Source: Hyphomicrobiales bacterium
Lineage (GTDB): Bacteria; Pseudomonadota; Alphaproteobacteria; Rhizobiales; Xanthobacteraceae
Length of the DNA stretch: 64,000 nucleotides
Assembly (NCBI GenBank): GCA_017305535.1
Contig: JAFKKN010000005.1
Span: 248,001-312,000 of the forward strand
Direction of reading: 5' to 3'
Shown: positions 41,817-51,048 of the stretch, piece by piece
How positions within the stretch are numbered: position 1 is the stretch's first letter
Layout: every line of letters begins with the position of its first letter
Notes under the pieces: generated by a model
Told to the model about the DNA's origin: nothing
Seen by the model: the letters and a program-made list of their open reading frames with translations, nothing else
Databases searched by the model: none
Program-made: the position numbers and the translations under genes

Positions 41817-42251
41817 TCAGGCGAATATCTTCTCGAGCTTGTCGAGGGTGCCGGTCCAGCCGCGTTCGTGGCCGTCGCGCGCGGCCTCGTCGAAGAATTG
41901 TCCGTGATTGAGTGACAGCAGCGTGCCGTCGCCGTCCGGCCGCAACGTCACGGTGACGAGCGATTCCCGCTCCGGCGTGGAGTGCCACGCCCAACTGAAT
42001 ACCAGCCGCTGCGGCGGCGCGACCTCGCGATACGCGCCGCCGACCTCGTGCGTCTCACCATCGCTGGTGGCGAAGCGAATGCGGAAGCGGCCGCCGACGC
42101 GGACATCCATGTCGGCCTGAACCGATTCGACGATGGTGTGCGCCGGGCCGAACCAGCGGACTATTTTTTCGGGATCGACCCACGCCGCGAAGACTTTGTC
42201 GGGCGTCGCATTGATCCGGCGGTTGAGGGTGAGGCTGGGTTGGGTGAGCAC
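41817..42251 (-). CDS. SRPBCC (AHSA1-like) protein
   Basis: 144 residues with the START-like helix-grip fold: LTLNRRINATPDKVFAAWVDPEKI, RWFGPAHTIVES, GGRFRIRF, GAYREVAPPQRLVFSW and a C-terminal helix (GHERGWTGTLDKLEKIF). Members bind hydrophobic ligands. The start is GTG 42251: GGAGG lies eight bases upstream. The gene therefore overlaps the end of the ArsR-family gene by 91 bases in another frame, a known pairing in which an ArsR regulator controls an SRPBCC partner. Confidence 0.85.
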   Translation of the reverse strand: MLTQPSLTLNRRINATPDKVFAAWVDPEKIVRWFGPAHTIVESVQADMDVRVGGRFRIRFATSDGETHEVGGAYREVAPPQRLVFSWAWHSTPERESLVTVTLRPDGDGTLLSLNHGQFFDEAARDGHERGWTGTLDKLEKIFA

Positions 42252-42580
42252 GCGTCGTCCTCCACAAAGGCTGCGAGACGGTCGAGTTGTTCGGTCCAGA
42301 ACCGCTGATAGCGATTGAGCCACTGCATGGCGTCTTCCATCGGGCCGGCGGTCAGGCGGCAGGTGACGGCGCGGCCGACCTTGCTGCGCGCGATCAGGCC
42401 GGCGTCCGACAACACGTCGAGATGCTTCATCACCGCCGGCAGCGACATCGCGAACGGCTTGGCCAATTCGCTCACGGTAACGCCGTCGCGGCTTTGCAGT
42501 TGCGCCAGCAGCGCGCGGCGGGTCGGGTCCGCCAGCGCGGCGAAGGTGCGATCGAGCGGGTCGGCTGGATAGTAAACCAT
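42161..42580 (-). CDS. ArsR-family transcriptional regulator
   Basis: 139 residues. Winged helix ~10-90: FAALADPTRRALLAQLQSRD, VTVSELAKPFAMSLPAVMKHL and SKVGRAVTCRLT. No ArsR-type Cys metal site is seen in the core. The last ~28 residues (Ser/Pro/Arg-rich) are read in the region shared with the SRPBCC gene and may be dispensable. It likely represses itself and the downstream genes; the palindrome at 42575 sits on its start codon. Confidence 0.87.
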   Translation of the reverse strand: MVYYPADPLDRTFAALADPTRRALLAQLQSRDGVTVSELAKPFAMSLPAVMKHLDVLSDAGLIARSKVGRAVTCRLTAGPMEDAMQWLNRYQRFWTEQLDRLAAFVEDDACSPNPASPSTAGSMRRPTKSSRRGSIPKK

Positions 42581-42586
42581 ATGGTT
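42575..42586. promoter_or_regulatory. AACCATATGGTT palindrome at the arsR start (candidate operator)
   Basis: A perfect 12-bp palindrome AACCATATGGTT overlaps the ATG start codon of the ArsR-family gene. ArsR-type regulators paired with SRPBCC genes often have AT-rich palindromes at this place, so autoregulation is likely. The exact bound bases are inferred. Confidence 0.45.
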
Positions 42587-42690
42587 AAGTATAAGCGCGC
42601 AGTGACGGGCGTCAAGGGCGGCAATTGACGCATGGGATATTTGCGAAGCCCGGATCGGGACGTGAACGTGCGGCTCACCGCACCCGCAGC

Positions 42691-42820
42691 GTCGTCCCCG
42701 CGCAGGCGGAGATCCAGACTCCGTGTCGTTGATGAGGTGGGAAGCGCTTGTCGCTCGTGAAGGAGGCTTTGCGTCCTCGCGAGGCCAAGGGTAATGGGTC
42801 CCCGCCTGCGCGGGGACGAC
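42691..42820. repeat. 19-bp inverted repeat flanking a 92-base loop (intergenic element, type A)
   Basis: GTCGTCCCCGCGCAGGCGG and its exact complement lie 92 bases apart between arsR and tlpA. A diverged arm (GTCGTCCCTGCGTAGGCAG) recurs at 50830. This is a dispersed repeat-type element rather than a terminator, which would need a short loop. Confidence 0.6.
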
Positions 42821-42860
42821 GAAGGGAAGGTTCTGGCGGCGGCCGCAGCGCCGGGACGAC

Positions 42861-43538
42861 TTACTGCGCGATCGTCGCCTGGATCAGCTTGATGGCGTCC
42901 TCGCTGTCCCATTCGGCGGGGCCGGCCATGTTGCCGATCTGGCAGCCCTTGCCGTCGATCAGCACCGACGTCGGCATGCCGAGCGCGAGGCCGATGCTCT
43001 TGAGGTCCTGGAACACCTTGGCCTTGGCGTCGCTGAAATTCCCGAGTCGGGTCAGGTTGGCGTCCTTGAGAAAGGTTTTCGGCTTCTCGAGGTCGCGCGT
43101 GTCGATATTGACCGCCACCACCTGGAACTTGTCGCCGCCGAGTTTGGCCTCCAGCCGCTCCAGCGCTGGCATCTCCTTGCGACACGGCACGCACCATGTC
43201 GCCCACAGGTTGAGCAGCACGGTCTTGCCGCGCCAGTCGGAGAGCTTTTTCGGGTTGCCCTGACCGTCGTCAAAGGTCAGATCGGGCATCTTCATCGGCT
43301 TCTGAACAATGGTTAGCGCGGCCACCTCGCCGGTCGCCAACGGCGCGACCTTCTTCGCCACCGTCATCGCGGGCGCGCAATCCGGGTCGCCGCCGGCCTT
43401 CTGCTGCATGGCGTTCCACTGGGTGACGATACCGTAGCCGACGATGGCGCCGGCCGCGATCGCGCTGAGCAGCAGCGGCAGGCGGCGGCGGCGGCGGGCG
43501 GGGCGGGCAGGCGGATTGTCAGGCATATCGTTTGTCAT
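42861..43538 (-). CDS. tlpA: Thiol:disulfide interchange protein TlpA
   Basis: 225 residues: one N-terminal membrane anchor (~19-41, after a basic RRRRR) and a periplasmic thioredoxin domain. The active site is WCVPC (Cys116/Cys119) in [17 protein letters not shown]. Two further cysteines (PDCAP ~54, GKGCQIG ~208) match the structural disulfide of Bradyrhizobium TlpA. TlpA reduces the copper site of cytochrome oxidase subunit II and its chaperones during cytochrome aa3 assembly. As in B. japonicum it is divergent from argH. Both ATG 43538 and ATG 43526 are possible. Confidence 0.93.
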   Translation of the reverse strand: MTNDMPDNPPARPARRRRRLPLLLSAIAAGAIVGYGIVTQWNAMQQKAGGDPDCAPAMTVAKKVAPLATGEVAALTIVQKPMKMPDLTFDDGQGNPKKLSDWRGKTVLLNLWATWCVPCRKEMPALERLEAKLGGDKFQVVAVNIDTRDLEKPKTFLKDANLTRLGNFSDAKAKVFQDLKSIGLALGMPTSVLIDGKGCQIGNMAGPAEWDSEDAIKLIQATIAQ

Positions 43539-43636
43539 CCGGGGTGAGATGCGGTTATTCAGGGGCTTATACGGGAAACCGGGCGCAAAGCGGAATCGCT
43601 GATCCCGCCGGCGCCGGACAAATCGAGCGGAATAGC

Positions 43637-45043
43637 ATGAGCAACAAGATGTGGGGCGGCAGGTTCGAGGACGGACCCGACGCGATCATGGAGGAAATCA
43701 ACGTCTCCATCGACGTCGATCGCCACCTTTACGCGCAGGATATCGCCGCATCCAAGGCGCACGCCGCCATGCTTGCCGCGCAGGGCATTATCACCGCGAG
43801 TGATGCAAAAAACATCGCCAAAGGTCTAGACACGATTTTGTCAGAGATCGCGGCGGACAAATTCACCTTCAAGCGCGCGCTGGAAGACATTCACATGAAT
43901 GTCGAGAGCCGCCTGAGCGAATTGATCGGCCCGGCGGCGGGGCGGTTGCATACCGCGCGCTCGCGCAACGACCAGGTCGCGACCGATTTCCGGCTGTTCG
44001 TGCGCGATACCATCGACGCCATCGACGCGGCCCTAGCCAGCTTGCAGCAGGCACTTGCCGAGCGTGCGCTCGAACATGCCGACACCGTCATGCCCGGCTT
44101 CACGCATTTGCAGACCGCGCAGCCGGTGACGTTTGGTCATCATCTGCTGGCCTATGTCGAGATGACGGCGCGCGATCGCGGTCGCTTCAGTGATGCGCGC
44201 AAGCGGCTCAACGAAAGCCCGCTCGGCGCGGCGGCGCTGGCCGGCACGTCATTCCCGATCGATCGCCATGCCACCGCGAAGGCGCTCGGCTTCGATCGCC
44301 CGATGGCCAATTCGTTAGATGCCGTATCGGATCGCGATTTCGTGCTGGAGACGCTTGCGGCGTCTTCGATTACATCTGTGCATCTGTCGCGGATTGCGGA
44401 AGAGATCGTGATCTGGACCTCGCCGCTGGTCGGCCTGGTGCGGCTGTCCGACAAGTTCACCAGCGGCTCCTCGATCATGCCGCAGAAGCGCAATCCCGAC
44501 GCCGCCGAACTGGTGCGCGCCAAGACCGGCCGCGTCATCGGTTCGCTCAACGCGCTGCTGATCGTGATGAAGGGTCTTCCGCTCGCCTATCAGAAGGACA
44601 TGCAGGAAGACAAGGAAGGCGCGATGGAAGGCTTTGCCGCGATCTCGCTGGCGATCCGCGCCATCGCCGGCATGGTGCGCGACCTCGTGCCCGATGAAGC
44701 ACGTATGAAACTCGCGGCGGGCGAGGGCTATGCCACCGCGACCGATCTTGCCGACTGGCTGGTGCGCACCTTGAAGATGCCGTTCCGCGACGCGCATCAC
44801 GTCACCGGGCGCATCGTCGGCATGGCCTCGAAGCAGGGCGTGGCGCTGCACGAACTGCCGCTGAAGGAGATGCAGGCGGTCGAGCCGAAGATCACGGCGG
44901 CAGTGCTGGACGTGCTGTCGGTGGAAGCCTCGGTGAAAAGCCGCGTCAGCTACGGCGGCACCGCGCCGAAGAACGTTCGCGCACAGGCGAAAGCCTGGCT
45001 CAAGCGCTTGGAAAAAGAGCAAAAATCGGGCCGTACCCGATAA
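43637..45043 (+). CDS. argH: Argininosuccinate lyase
   Basis: 468 residues. [20 protein letters not shown] opens the protein; [34 protein letters not shown] (catalytic His) and [16 protein letters not shown] (the fumarase/lyase superfamily signature with catalytic Ser loop) follow. It splits argininosuccinate to arginine and fumarate. It is the first gene of an argH-lptM-lysA string and is divergent from tlpA. Confidence 0.96.
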   Translation: MSNKMWGGRFEDGPDAIMEEINVSIDVDRHLYAQDIAASKAHAAMLAAQGIITASDAKNIAKGLDTILSEIAADKFTFKRALEDIHMNVESRLSELIGPAAGRLHTARSRNDQVATDFRLFVRDTIDAIDAALASLQQALAERALEHADTVMPGFTHLQTAQPVTFGHHLLAYVEMTARDRGRFSDARKRLNESPLGAAALAGTSFPIDRHATAKALGFDRPMANSLDAVSDRDFVLETLAASSITSVHLSRIAEEIVIWTSPLVGLVRLSDKFTSGSSIMPQKRNPDAAELVRAKTGRVIGSLNALLIVMKGLPLAYQKDMQEDKEGAMEGFAAISLAIRAIAGMVRDLVPDEARMKLAAGEGYATATDLADWLVRTLKMPFRDAHHVTGRIVGMASKQGVALHELPLKEMQAVEPKITAAVLDVLSVEASVKSRVSYGGTAPKNVRAQAKAWLKRLEKEQKSGRTR

Positions 45044-45128
45044 TTCGGTGAAATTTCCCACTGTCGCGGGGCTCGCCAGCGCCGCTCAATCTTTGTATGG
45101 TGACGCCGCATTTTTGGGGAACTCTGCT

Positions 45129-45386
45129 GTGAGCCGTATCTCTCGCCCGGTCTCGTCCCGATGGGCCGTGATTCTGTTGACCGCTGCGACGCTGGCGCTG
45201 GCCGGTTGCGGGCGTAAAGGCCCGCTCGATCTGCCGCCCAGCGCGCCGACGCAGCCAACCGCGTCGCAGGATGCCGCGCCAGGGGAACCCGGTAGCGTGT
45301 TCAATCCGACGGCCGAGCAGAGCCGGGAACCGACGGCGGCCAAAGGTCGTAAAAGGTCATTCGTTCTCGATCCGATACTGGACTAA
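45129..45386 (+). CDS. lptM: LptM-type small lipoprotein
   Basis: 85 residues. The signal peptide is LTAATLALAGC with the lipobox cysteine at ~27, followed by GRKGPLDLPPS, the hallmark of LptM (formerly YifL). LptM helps LptD mature and assemble in the outer membrane. The start is GTG 45129, with GGGGA seven bases upstream. It sits between argH and lysA and ends six bases before lysA, as in many proteobacteria. Confidence 0.9.
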   Translation: MSRISRPVSSRWAVILLTAATLALAGCGRKGPLDLPPSAPTQPTASQDAAPGEPGSVFNPTAEQSREPTAAKGRKRSFVLDPILD

Positions 45387-45392
45387 GCGTCC

Positions 45393-46658
45393 ATGCGCCA
45401 TTTCGACTATCGCGACGGCGTGCTGCACGCCGAGGCCGTGAACCTGTCCGCGATCGCGGACACGGTCGGAACGCCGTTCTACTGCTATTCGACCGCGACG
45501 CTTGAACGGCACTACCGCGTCTTCACCGAAGCCTTCGCCGGCACCGACCATCTGGTCTGCTACGCCATGAAGGCCAATTCGAATCAGTCGGTGCTGCGCA
45601 CGCTGGCGAAGCTCGGGGCGGGCGCCGACGTCGTGTCGGGCGGCGAACTCAAGCGCGCACTGGCGGCTGGCATTCCGGCCGACAAGATTCTGTTTTCCGG
45701 CGTCGGTAAGACGGCGGACGAATTGCGGCTCGCGGTGTCGCACGGCATCCGCTGCATCAACATCGAATCCGAGCCCGAGCTGGAATTGCTGTCGCGGATC
45801 GCGTCGCAGATGGGCCGCACCGCGCATATCTCGATCCGCGTCAATCCCGACGTCGATTCCGGCACGCACGCGAAAATCTCTACCGGCAAGTCCGAGAACA
45901 AGTTCGGCATTCCGATCGCGCGCGCACGCGAGGTCTATGCCAAGGCGGCGAAGCTGCCCGGCATCGCGGTCAGCGGCGTCGACATGCATATCGGCAGCCA
46001 GATCACCGATCTCGGCCCGATGGAAGCAGCGTTCCGGTTGCTCGCGGAGTTCGTCACCGTGCTGCGCGGCGACGGCCACACCATCACCCATGTCGATTTC
46101 GGCGGTGGGCTTGGCGTGCCGTACTACGAGGATCGCGCCGCGCCGCCGGAGCCGCTGGCCTATGCAGCGATGGTCAAGCGCGTGACGCACAATCTCGGCT
46201 GCACGCTGATGTTCGAGCCGGGCCGCATGATCGTCGGTAATGCCGGTATCCTCGTCACGCGCGTGATCTATGTGAAGCGCGGCGATGTCCGCAACTTCGT
46301 CATCATCGATGCCGCGATGAACGACCTGATCCGCCCGACGCTGTATGAGGCGTATCACCAGATCATGCCGGTGCGCGCGGCTGCGCCGGGCGCGCCGGTG
46401 CTGGTGGCGGATGTGGTCGGCCCGGTCTGCGAGACCGGCGACTATCTTGCGCTGGGACGTACGCTACCGGAGCCGAAGGCTGGCGATCTGCTGGCAATCA
46501 TGACCGCCGGTGCCTACGGCGCGGTGCAGGCCGGCACCTACAATACTCGCCCGCTGGTACCTGAAGTGCTGGTGAACGGCGATCGCTACGCCGTGGTGCG
46601 CCCGCGCATCGATGTCGACGCGCTGATCGCGATGGATACGCCAGCGCCGTGGCTTTGA
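45393..46658 (+). CDS. lysA: Diaminopimelate decarboxylase
   Basis: 421 residues, fold III PLP enzyme. CYAMKANSNQSVLRTL holds the PLP-Schiff-base Lys; NPDVDSGTHAKISTGK, VDMHIGSQITDL, VDFGGGLGVPY (phosphate-binding) and LMFEPGRMI follow. The C-terminal barrel has the catalytic Cys-Glu (VGPVCETGDY). It makes lysine from meso-diaminopimelate. Last gene of the argH-lptM-lysA string. Confidence 0.96.
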   Translation: MRHFDYRDGVLHAEAVNLSAIADTVGTPFYCYSTATLERHYRVFTEAFAGTDHLVCYAMKANSNQSVLRTLAKLGAGADVVSGGELKRALAAGIPADKILFSGVGKTADELRLAVSHGIRCINIESEPELELLSRIASQMGRTAHISIRVNPDVDSGTHAKISTGKSENKFGIPIARAREVYAKAAKLPGIAVSGVDMHIGSQITDLGPMEAAFRLLAEFVTVLRGDGHTITHVDFGGGLGVPYYEDRAAPPEPLAYAAMVKRVTHNLGCTLMFEPGRMIVGNAGILVTRVIYVKRGDVRNFVIIDAAMNDLIRPTLYEAYHQIMPVRAAAPGAPVLVADVVGPVCETGDYLALGRTLPEPKAGDLLAIMTAGAYGAVQAGTYNTRPLVPEVLVNGDRYAVVRPRIDVDALIAMDTPAPWL

Positions 46659-46684
46659 CGTCTTTTTTACAGGCCTGAATATTT

Positions 46685-46774
46685 CGTCATGGCCGGGCCT
46701 GGCCCGGCCATCTACGTGTTTCTTGCTGAAAGGCGACTAAGACGTGGATGGCCGGAATAAATCCGGCCATGACG
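46685..46774. repeat. Double REP-like palindromic element (type B)
   Basis: Two hairpins, TGGCCGGGCCTGGCCCGGCCA and TGGCCGGAATAAATCCGGCCA, flank a loop with ACGT/ACGT arms; the outer ends CGTCATGGCCGG and CCGGCCATGACG are also complementary. It lies between convergent lysA and the 46785 gene. Related units occur at 50992 and 61067. Confidence 0.65.
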
Positions 46775-46784
46775 CGGCATAAGA

Positions 46785-47678
46785 CTAAACAGGCTTGCCA
46801 CCCACCACCACGCCGGCGCGTTGCTCGATCGGCTGGATCGCGGCGGTGAAATCGGATTCCGCGCCCATCTCGCGGATCACGACTTCCCACAGCTTGCCGA
46901 CGGCCTCCGCGACGTCGAGCGACAGTCCGAGCGATTTTGCTTCCTCGAGACAGAGCCGCACGTCCTTCACCATCAGTCCGGTGGCGAAGCCGAAATCGAA
47001 CGTGCGCGGCAGCACCGATTTCGGAAACTTGTCGCGACTCGCGCTGTTGATGCCGGAGCCGGCATTGATGACATCGATCATCACTGCGGGATCGAGCCCG
47101 GCCTTGACGCCCATCACCACCGCTTCCGATGTCGCGACGATGGCGGTGGCCGACAGGAAATTGTTGGCGAGTTTCATGGTCTGCGCCGAGCCGGGCTTCT
47201 CGCCGATGAAGAACACCTTTCCGATCACGTCGAGCACTGGCTTCAGCATCTCGAAGTCGGCGCGCGGGCCGGACACCATCACCGCCAGCGTGCCCTTCTC
47301 GGCCCCGGCGACGCCGCCACTGACCGGGCTGTCGAGCTGCACGATGTTCTGCTTCGCCAGCAGATCGTGAATCCGCACGGCCATCTGCGAGCCGATGGTG
47401 GAAAGATCGACGAAGCGCTTCACCCGCTCGCCTGAGCTGACGCCGTTGTCGCCGGTCGCGACGTCCAGCGAGGCTTGCAGCGACGGCAGGCTCGCCAGCA
47501 CGGTCTCGACGCGGTCGGCGACGTCCCTGGGTGACATCGCCGCTTGCGCGCCGCGTGCGACGAGTTGGTCGACGGCCTCCTTGCGTTGATCGAACACGAC
47601 GAGCTGATGACCTGCCTCGATCAGGCGGCGGGCCATGGGGAAGCCCATCTTCCCCAGTCCGATGAATCCGATGTCCAT
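46785..47678 (-). CDS. NAD(P)-dependent beta-hydroxyacid dehydrogenase (3-hydroxyisobutyrate dehydrogenase type)
   Basis: 297 residues. DIGFIGLGKMGFPMARRLIE is the Rossmann start; VDLSTIGSQMAVRIHDLL, DSPVSGGVAGAEKGTLAVMVSG (substrate-binding) and GSAQTMKLANNFLSA (catalytic Lys) follow, with a helical C-domain (SRDKFPKSVLPRTFDFGFAT). Relatives act on 3-hydroxyisobutyrate, tartronate semialdehyde, glyoxylate/succinic semialdehyde or similar. CMD-family gene upstream, 11 bases apart, same strand. Confidence 0.88.
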   Translation of the reverse strand: MDIGFIGLGKMGFPMARRLIEAGHQLVVFDQRKEAVDQLVARGAQAAMSPRDVADRVETVLASLPSLQASLDVATGDNGVSSGERVKRFVDLSTIGSQMAVRIHDLLAKQNIVQLDSPVSGGVAGAEKGTLAVMVSGPRADFEMLKPVLDVIGKVFFIGEKPGSAQTMKLANNFLSATAIVATSEAVVMGVKAGLDPAVMIDVINAGSGINSASRDKFPKSVLPRTFDFGFATGLMVKDVRLCLEEAKSLGLSLDVAEAVGKLWEVVIREMGAESDFTAAIQPIEQRAGVVVGGKPV

Positions 47679-47689
47679 TGCCGCGCGCC

Positions 47690-48070
47690 TCAGGCCTTGT
47701 CGAGTTCGGCGAACACTTCGCGCGCGATGCGGAAGCTGTCGACGCCAGCGGGAATGCCGGCATAGCAAGCGACCTGCATCAGCACTTCGCGGATCTCGTC
47801 GCGCGTCACGCCGTTGGTGATCGCGCCCTTGATGTGGGCGCGCAATTCGTGCGGCCGGTTGAGTATCGAGATCATGGCGAGATTGAGCATGCTGCGGGTC
47901 TTGCGCGGCAGGCCCTCGCGGCCCCAGATCGCGCCCCAGCAATATTCCGTCACCAACTCCTGGAACGGTTTGTTGAAGTCGTCTGAATTCTTCAGCGCGT
48001 TGGCGACATAAGTCTCGCCGAGCACCTCCTTGCGGATTTGCAGTCCCTTGTCGTGCGTCGCCTTGTCCAT
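47690..48070 (-). CDS. Carboxymuconolactone decarboxylase-family protein
   Basis: 126 residues of the CMD fold: FQELVTEYCWGAIWGREGLP, SMLNLAMISILNRPHELRAH and NGVTRDEIREVLMQVACYAG. The AhpD-type CxxC is absent, so this is the PcaC-like group rather than a peroxidase partner. True PcaC decarboxylates 4-carboxymuconolactone in protocatechuate breakdown; no other pca gene is here. AAGGAA precedes ATG 48070. Pairs with the dehydrogenase gene downstream. Confidence 0.85.
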   Translation of the reverse strand: MDKATHDKGLQIRKEVLGETYVANALKNSDDFNKPFQELVTEYCWGAIWGREGLPRKTRSMLNLAMISILNRPHELRAHIKGAITNGVTRDEIREVLMQVACYAGIPAGVDSFRIAREVFAELDKA

Positions 48071-48249
48071 GCTCGTTCCTTGATCCATTCGAGGTTGTTC
48101 GGTGGCCTTGTGACGTTAGGGGGTTGCGGCGGACTCGTCACGTCTTCGTGTCATGCAAGTTTGGCGGTGGCGACGTGCGCGGACCGTGCCTCAATGCCGC
48201 CGTTGTGCTAGGGTGCTGATGTTTTCTTCGAAATTCGCCGGAGAATTGA

Positions 48250-50808
48250 TTGAGCGCTGCCGCACCTGATCCGTCCGATCCGCTCCGCGATGTCGCGGCG
48301 CCCGCGCGGCCGGCCGCCAATTCCGTGCTGGAGCAGGCGGTGCGGCGCGCGACCTGGGCGCTGGCGTGGGAACGTGGCTGGCCCCACGCGGCCCGCATCC
48401 TCAGCGTCGTCGGTCTGTTCCTGGCGGCGTCCTGGGCCGGCCTGTGGCTGGCGCTACCGTTTGTCGCACGCATCGTCGGGCTTGGGCTGTTCGCGCTGCT
48501 GGGCGTCGCGGCGCTGGTGCCGCTAATCCGGTTCCGATGGCCGCGCCGCGACGAGGCGCTTCGCCGGCTCGATGACGGTAGCGGCGTCCGTCATCGCCCG
48601 GTGACGGCGCTGGCCGACACGGTGTCGTCGCGGGACCCGGTGGCGCTGGCGCTGTGGCAGGCGCAGCGGCAACGCACGCTGGCCTCGCTGAAGCGGATTC
48701 GCGCCGGCCTGCCGTCGCCGCGATTGGCACTCCACGATCCATGGGCGTTGCGCGCATTGGTGGTGCTCTTGATGCTTGCCACCTACGTCGCCGCTGGCGG
48801 CGACCGTACGGCGCGGCTCGCGGCGGCGTTCGACTGGAACGGCATGCTGGCGCCGGCCAATGTCCGGGTCGATGCCTGGGTGACGCCGCCGCTCTACACC
48901 GGCAAGCCGCCGATCATTCTGTCCGCCGCCAACAAGGATGCCGCCAGCGGCGACGGCGCACCGATGTCGGTGCCGACCGGCAGCACCCTGATCGTCCGTT
49001 CCAGCGGCGGCAGTCTCGATGTCGCCGTCGGCGGCGGTGTCACCGAGGCGCCTCCGGCCGCCGACGCGCCGCAAGGCACCAGCGAGCGCCACTTCACCAT
49101 CGCCGGCGACGGCACCGCGCAGGTCCGCGCGCCTTCCGGGCAACCGCGTTGGGCTTTTACGGCGGTGCCCGACCGGCCGCCGACCATCGCGCTCGCCAAG
49201 GACCCGGAGCGGCAGGCGCGCGGCTCGCTGCAACTGACCTATCAGGTCGACGACGATTACGGCGTTACCGAAGCCCATGCCCGTTTCGCCGTGCGCACGG
49301 ACAATCCGCCGGCGGGCGGCGAAGCCACAACGGCGCGGCCGCTGTTCGATCCACCGCAACTGGCGCTGGCGTTGCCCAACGCGCGGACCCGGAAGGGCGT
49401 TGGCCAGACTGTCAAGGATTTCAGCGAAGATCCATATGCCGGCGCCGAAATGTCCATGACGCTGACAGCACGCGACGAAGCCGGCAATGAAGGGCACAGC
49501 GAAGCCTATGCAATGCGGCTGCCGGAGCGGGTGTTCACCAAGCCTTTGGCGCGCGCGCTGATCGAACAGCGGCGCAATCTCGCACTCGATGCCAATCAGG
49601 CTCCGCTGGTGGACGTCGCGCTGAAGGCGCTGTTGATCGCGCCGGAAGCCTTCACGCCGGATGCCGGACAATATCTCGGTCTGCGCTCGGTGGCGCGGCA
49701 GGCCGAACGCGCGCGCACTGACGATGCGTTGCGCGAGGTGGTGGCGAGTCTTTGGGCGCTCGCGGTGTCGATCGAGGACAGCGACATCACCGACGTCGAC
49801 AAGGCGCTGCGCGCGGCGCAGGACGCCTTGAAGCAGGCGCTGGAACGCGGCGCCAGCGACGAGGAAATCAAGAAGCTCACGGAAAATCTGCGCGCGGCGC
49901 TCGACAAGTTCCTGCAACAGTTGGCCGAGCGGCTGCGCAATAATCCGCAGCAACTGGCGCGTCCGCTCGATCCCAACACCCGCACCATGCGGCAGCAGGA
50001 TCTCGACAGCATGATCGAGCGTATGGAGCGGCTGTCGCGCTCCGGCGACAAGGACGCCGCCAAGCAATTGCTCGATCAACTGGCGCAGATGCTCGAGAAC
50101 CTGCAGATGGCGCGGCCGGGGCAGGGCGGCGACGGCGACATGCAGCAGTCGCTCAACGAGCTTGGCGACATGATCCGCAAGCAGCAGCAGTTACGTGACA
50201 AGACCTTCAAGGAAGGACAGGACTCGCGGCGTGACCGGCAGCGCGGCCAGCAGGGCAATCGCGACACCATGAACGGCCTGCAACAGGATCAGCAGGCGCT
50301 GCGCGAGCGGCTGCGCAAATTGCAGGAACAGCTGGCGCAGCAGGGTATGCAGCCGGGCCAACAGGGACAGCAAGGGCAGGGCCAGCAAGGCGAGCCCGGC
50401 GACGGCGAGAACGGTCTCGGCTCCGCCGATTCCGCGATGGGCGATGCTGACGGCCAGCTCGGTGATGGTAATGCCGACGGCGCGGTGGATTCGCAGGGCC
50501 GCGCGCTCGATGCCTTGCGCAAAGGCGCGCAGGATCTGGCGCAGGCCATGCAACAGGGCGGCGAGGGACAGGAAAACGGTCCCGGCGATCGCGTCGGCCG
50601 GCAGCAGAGCGGCGGCAATCGCACCGATCCGTTGGGGCGCCCGTTGCGCGGGCGTGAACTCGGCGACGACCTGACAGTGAAGGTGCCTGGTGAGATCGAC
50701 GTGCAGCGCGTCCGCCGCATTCTCGAGGAATTGCGCCGCCGCCTCGCCGATCCATCGCGGCCGCAGATCGAACTCGATTACATCGAGCGGCTGCTCAAGG
50801 ATTATTGA
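48250..50808 (+). CDS. TIGR02302/DUF4175-family large membrane protein
   Basis: 852 residues. Two or three N-terminal membrane segments (~49-68, 72-95, ~170-188), a large periplasmic region (~195-440) with Ig-like strands, a helical stretch and a long C-terminal low-complexity region (~620-790) rich in Gln, Gly and Asp (QGMQPGQQGQQGQGQQGEPG). The last 60 residues (VQRVRRILEELRRRLADPSR) are the conserved end of the family. Function unknown. Starts at TTG 48250 with GGAGAA upstream. Confidence 0.87.
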   Translation: MSAAAPDPSDPLRDVAAPARPAANSVLEQAVRRATWALAWERGWPHAARILSVVGLFLAASWAGLWLALPFVARIVGLGLFALLGVAALVPLIRFRWPRRDEALRRLDDGSGVRHRPVTALADTVSSRDPVALALWQAQRQRTLASLKRIRAGLPSPRLALHDPWALRALVVLLMLATYVAAGGDRTARLAAAFDWNGMLAPANVRVDAWVTPPLYTGKPPIILSAANKDAASGDGAPMSVPTGSTLIVRSSGGSLDVAVGGGVTEAPPAADAPQGTSERHFTIAGDGTAQVRAPSGQPRWAFTAVPDRPPTIALAKDPERQARGSLQLTYQVDDDYGVTEAHARFAVRTDNPPAGGEATTARPLFDPPQLALALPNARTRKGVGQTVKDFSEDPYAGAEMSMTLTARDEAGNEGHSEAYAMRLPERVFTKPLARALIEQRRNLALDANQAPLVDVALKALLIAPEAFTPDAGQYLGLRSVARQAERARTDDALREVVASLWALAVSIEDSDITDVDKALRAAQDALKQALERGASDEEIKKLTENLRAALDKFLQQLAERLRNNPQQLARPLDPNTRTMRQQDLDSMIERMERLSRSGDKDAAKQLLDQLAQMLENLQMARPGQGGDGDMQQSLNELGDMIRKQQQLRDKTFKEGQDSRRDRQRGQQGNRDTMNGLQQDQQALRERLRKLQEQLAQQGMQPGQQGQQGQGQQGEPGDGENGLGSADSAMGDADGQLGDGNADGAVDSQGRALDALRKGAQDLAQAMQQGGEGQENGPGDRVGRQQSGGNRTDPLGRPLRGRELGDDLTVKVPGEIDVQRVRRILEELRRRLADPSRPQIELDYIERLLKDY

Positions 50809-50829
50809 GAGATCGCCAGTTTCCTCGGC

Positions 50830-51018
50830 GTCGTCCCTGCGTAGGCAGAGACTCGGCTTGAGAATCTACGTCTTAACGAAAGCACCCGATCCGTCATGCT
50901 CGGCCATAGCCGTTCGAAGAACGGCGTCGCTTCCGCTCGCCTACGTGCCGGGCATCCACGTTTTGAAATCTCTCAAGGTTAAAGACGTGGATGGCCGGGA
51001 CGAGCCCGGCCATGACGA
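50830..51018. repeat. Cluster of intergenic repeat units (types A and B)
   Basis: GTCGTCCCTGCGTAGGCAG (50830-50848) resembles the arm at 42691. ATCCACGT/ACGTGGAT (50954-50961 / 50985-50992) encloses a loop, and TGGCCGGGACGAGCCCGGCC (50992-51011) folds as the type B hairpin. It fills the gap between convergent genes at 50808 and 51049. No gene is seen here. Confidence 0.6.
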
Positions 51019-51048
51019 GTTGTTGGTTCTGCCTGAACGAAACTTGCT

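Noticed and set aside
45357-46358. 333-residue open frame on the - strand opposite lysA
   Set aside because: Antisense shadow; lysA is complete with all catalytic blocks.
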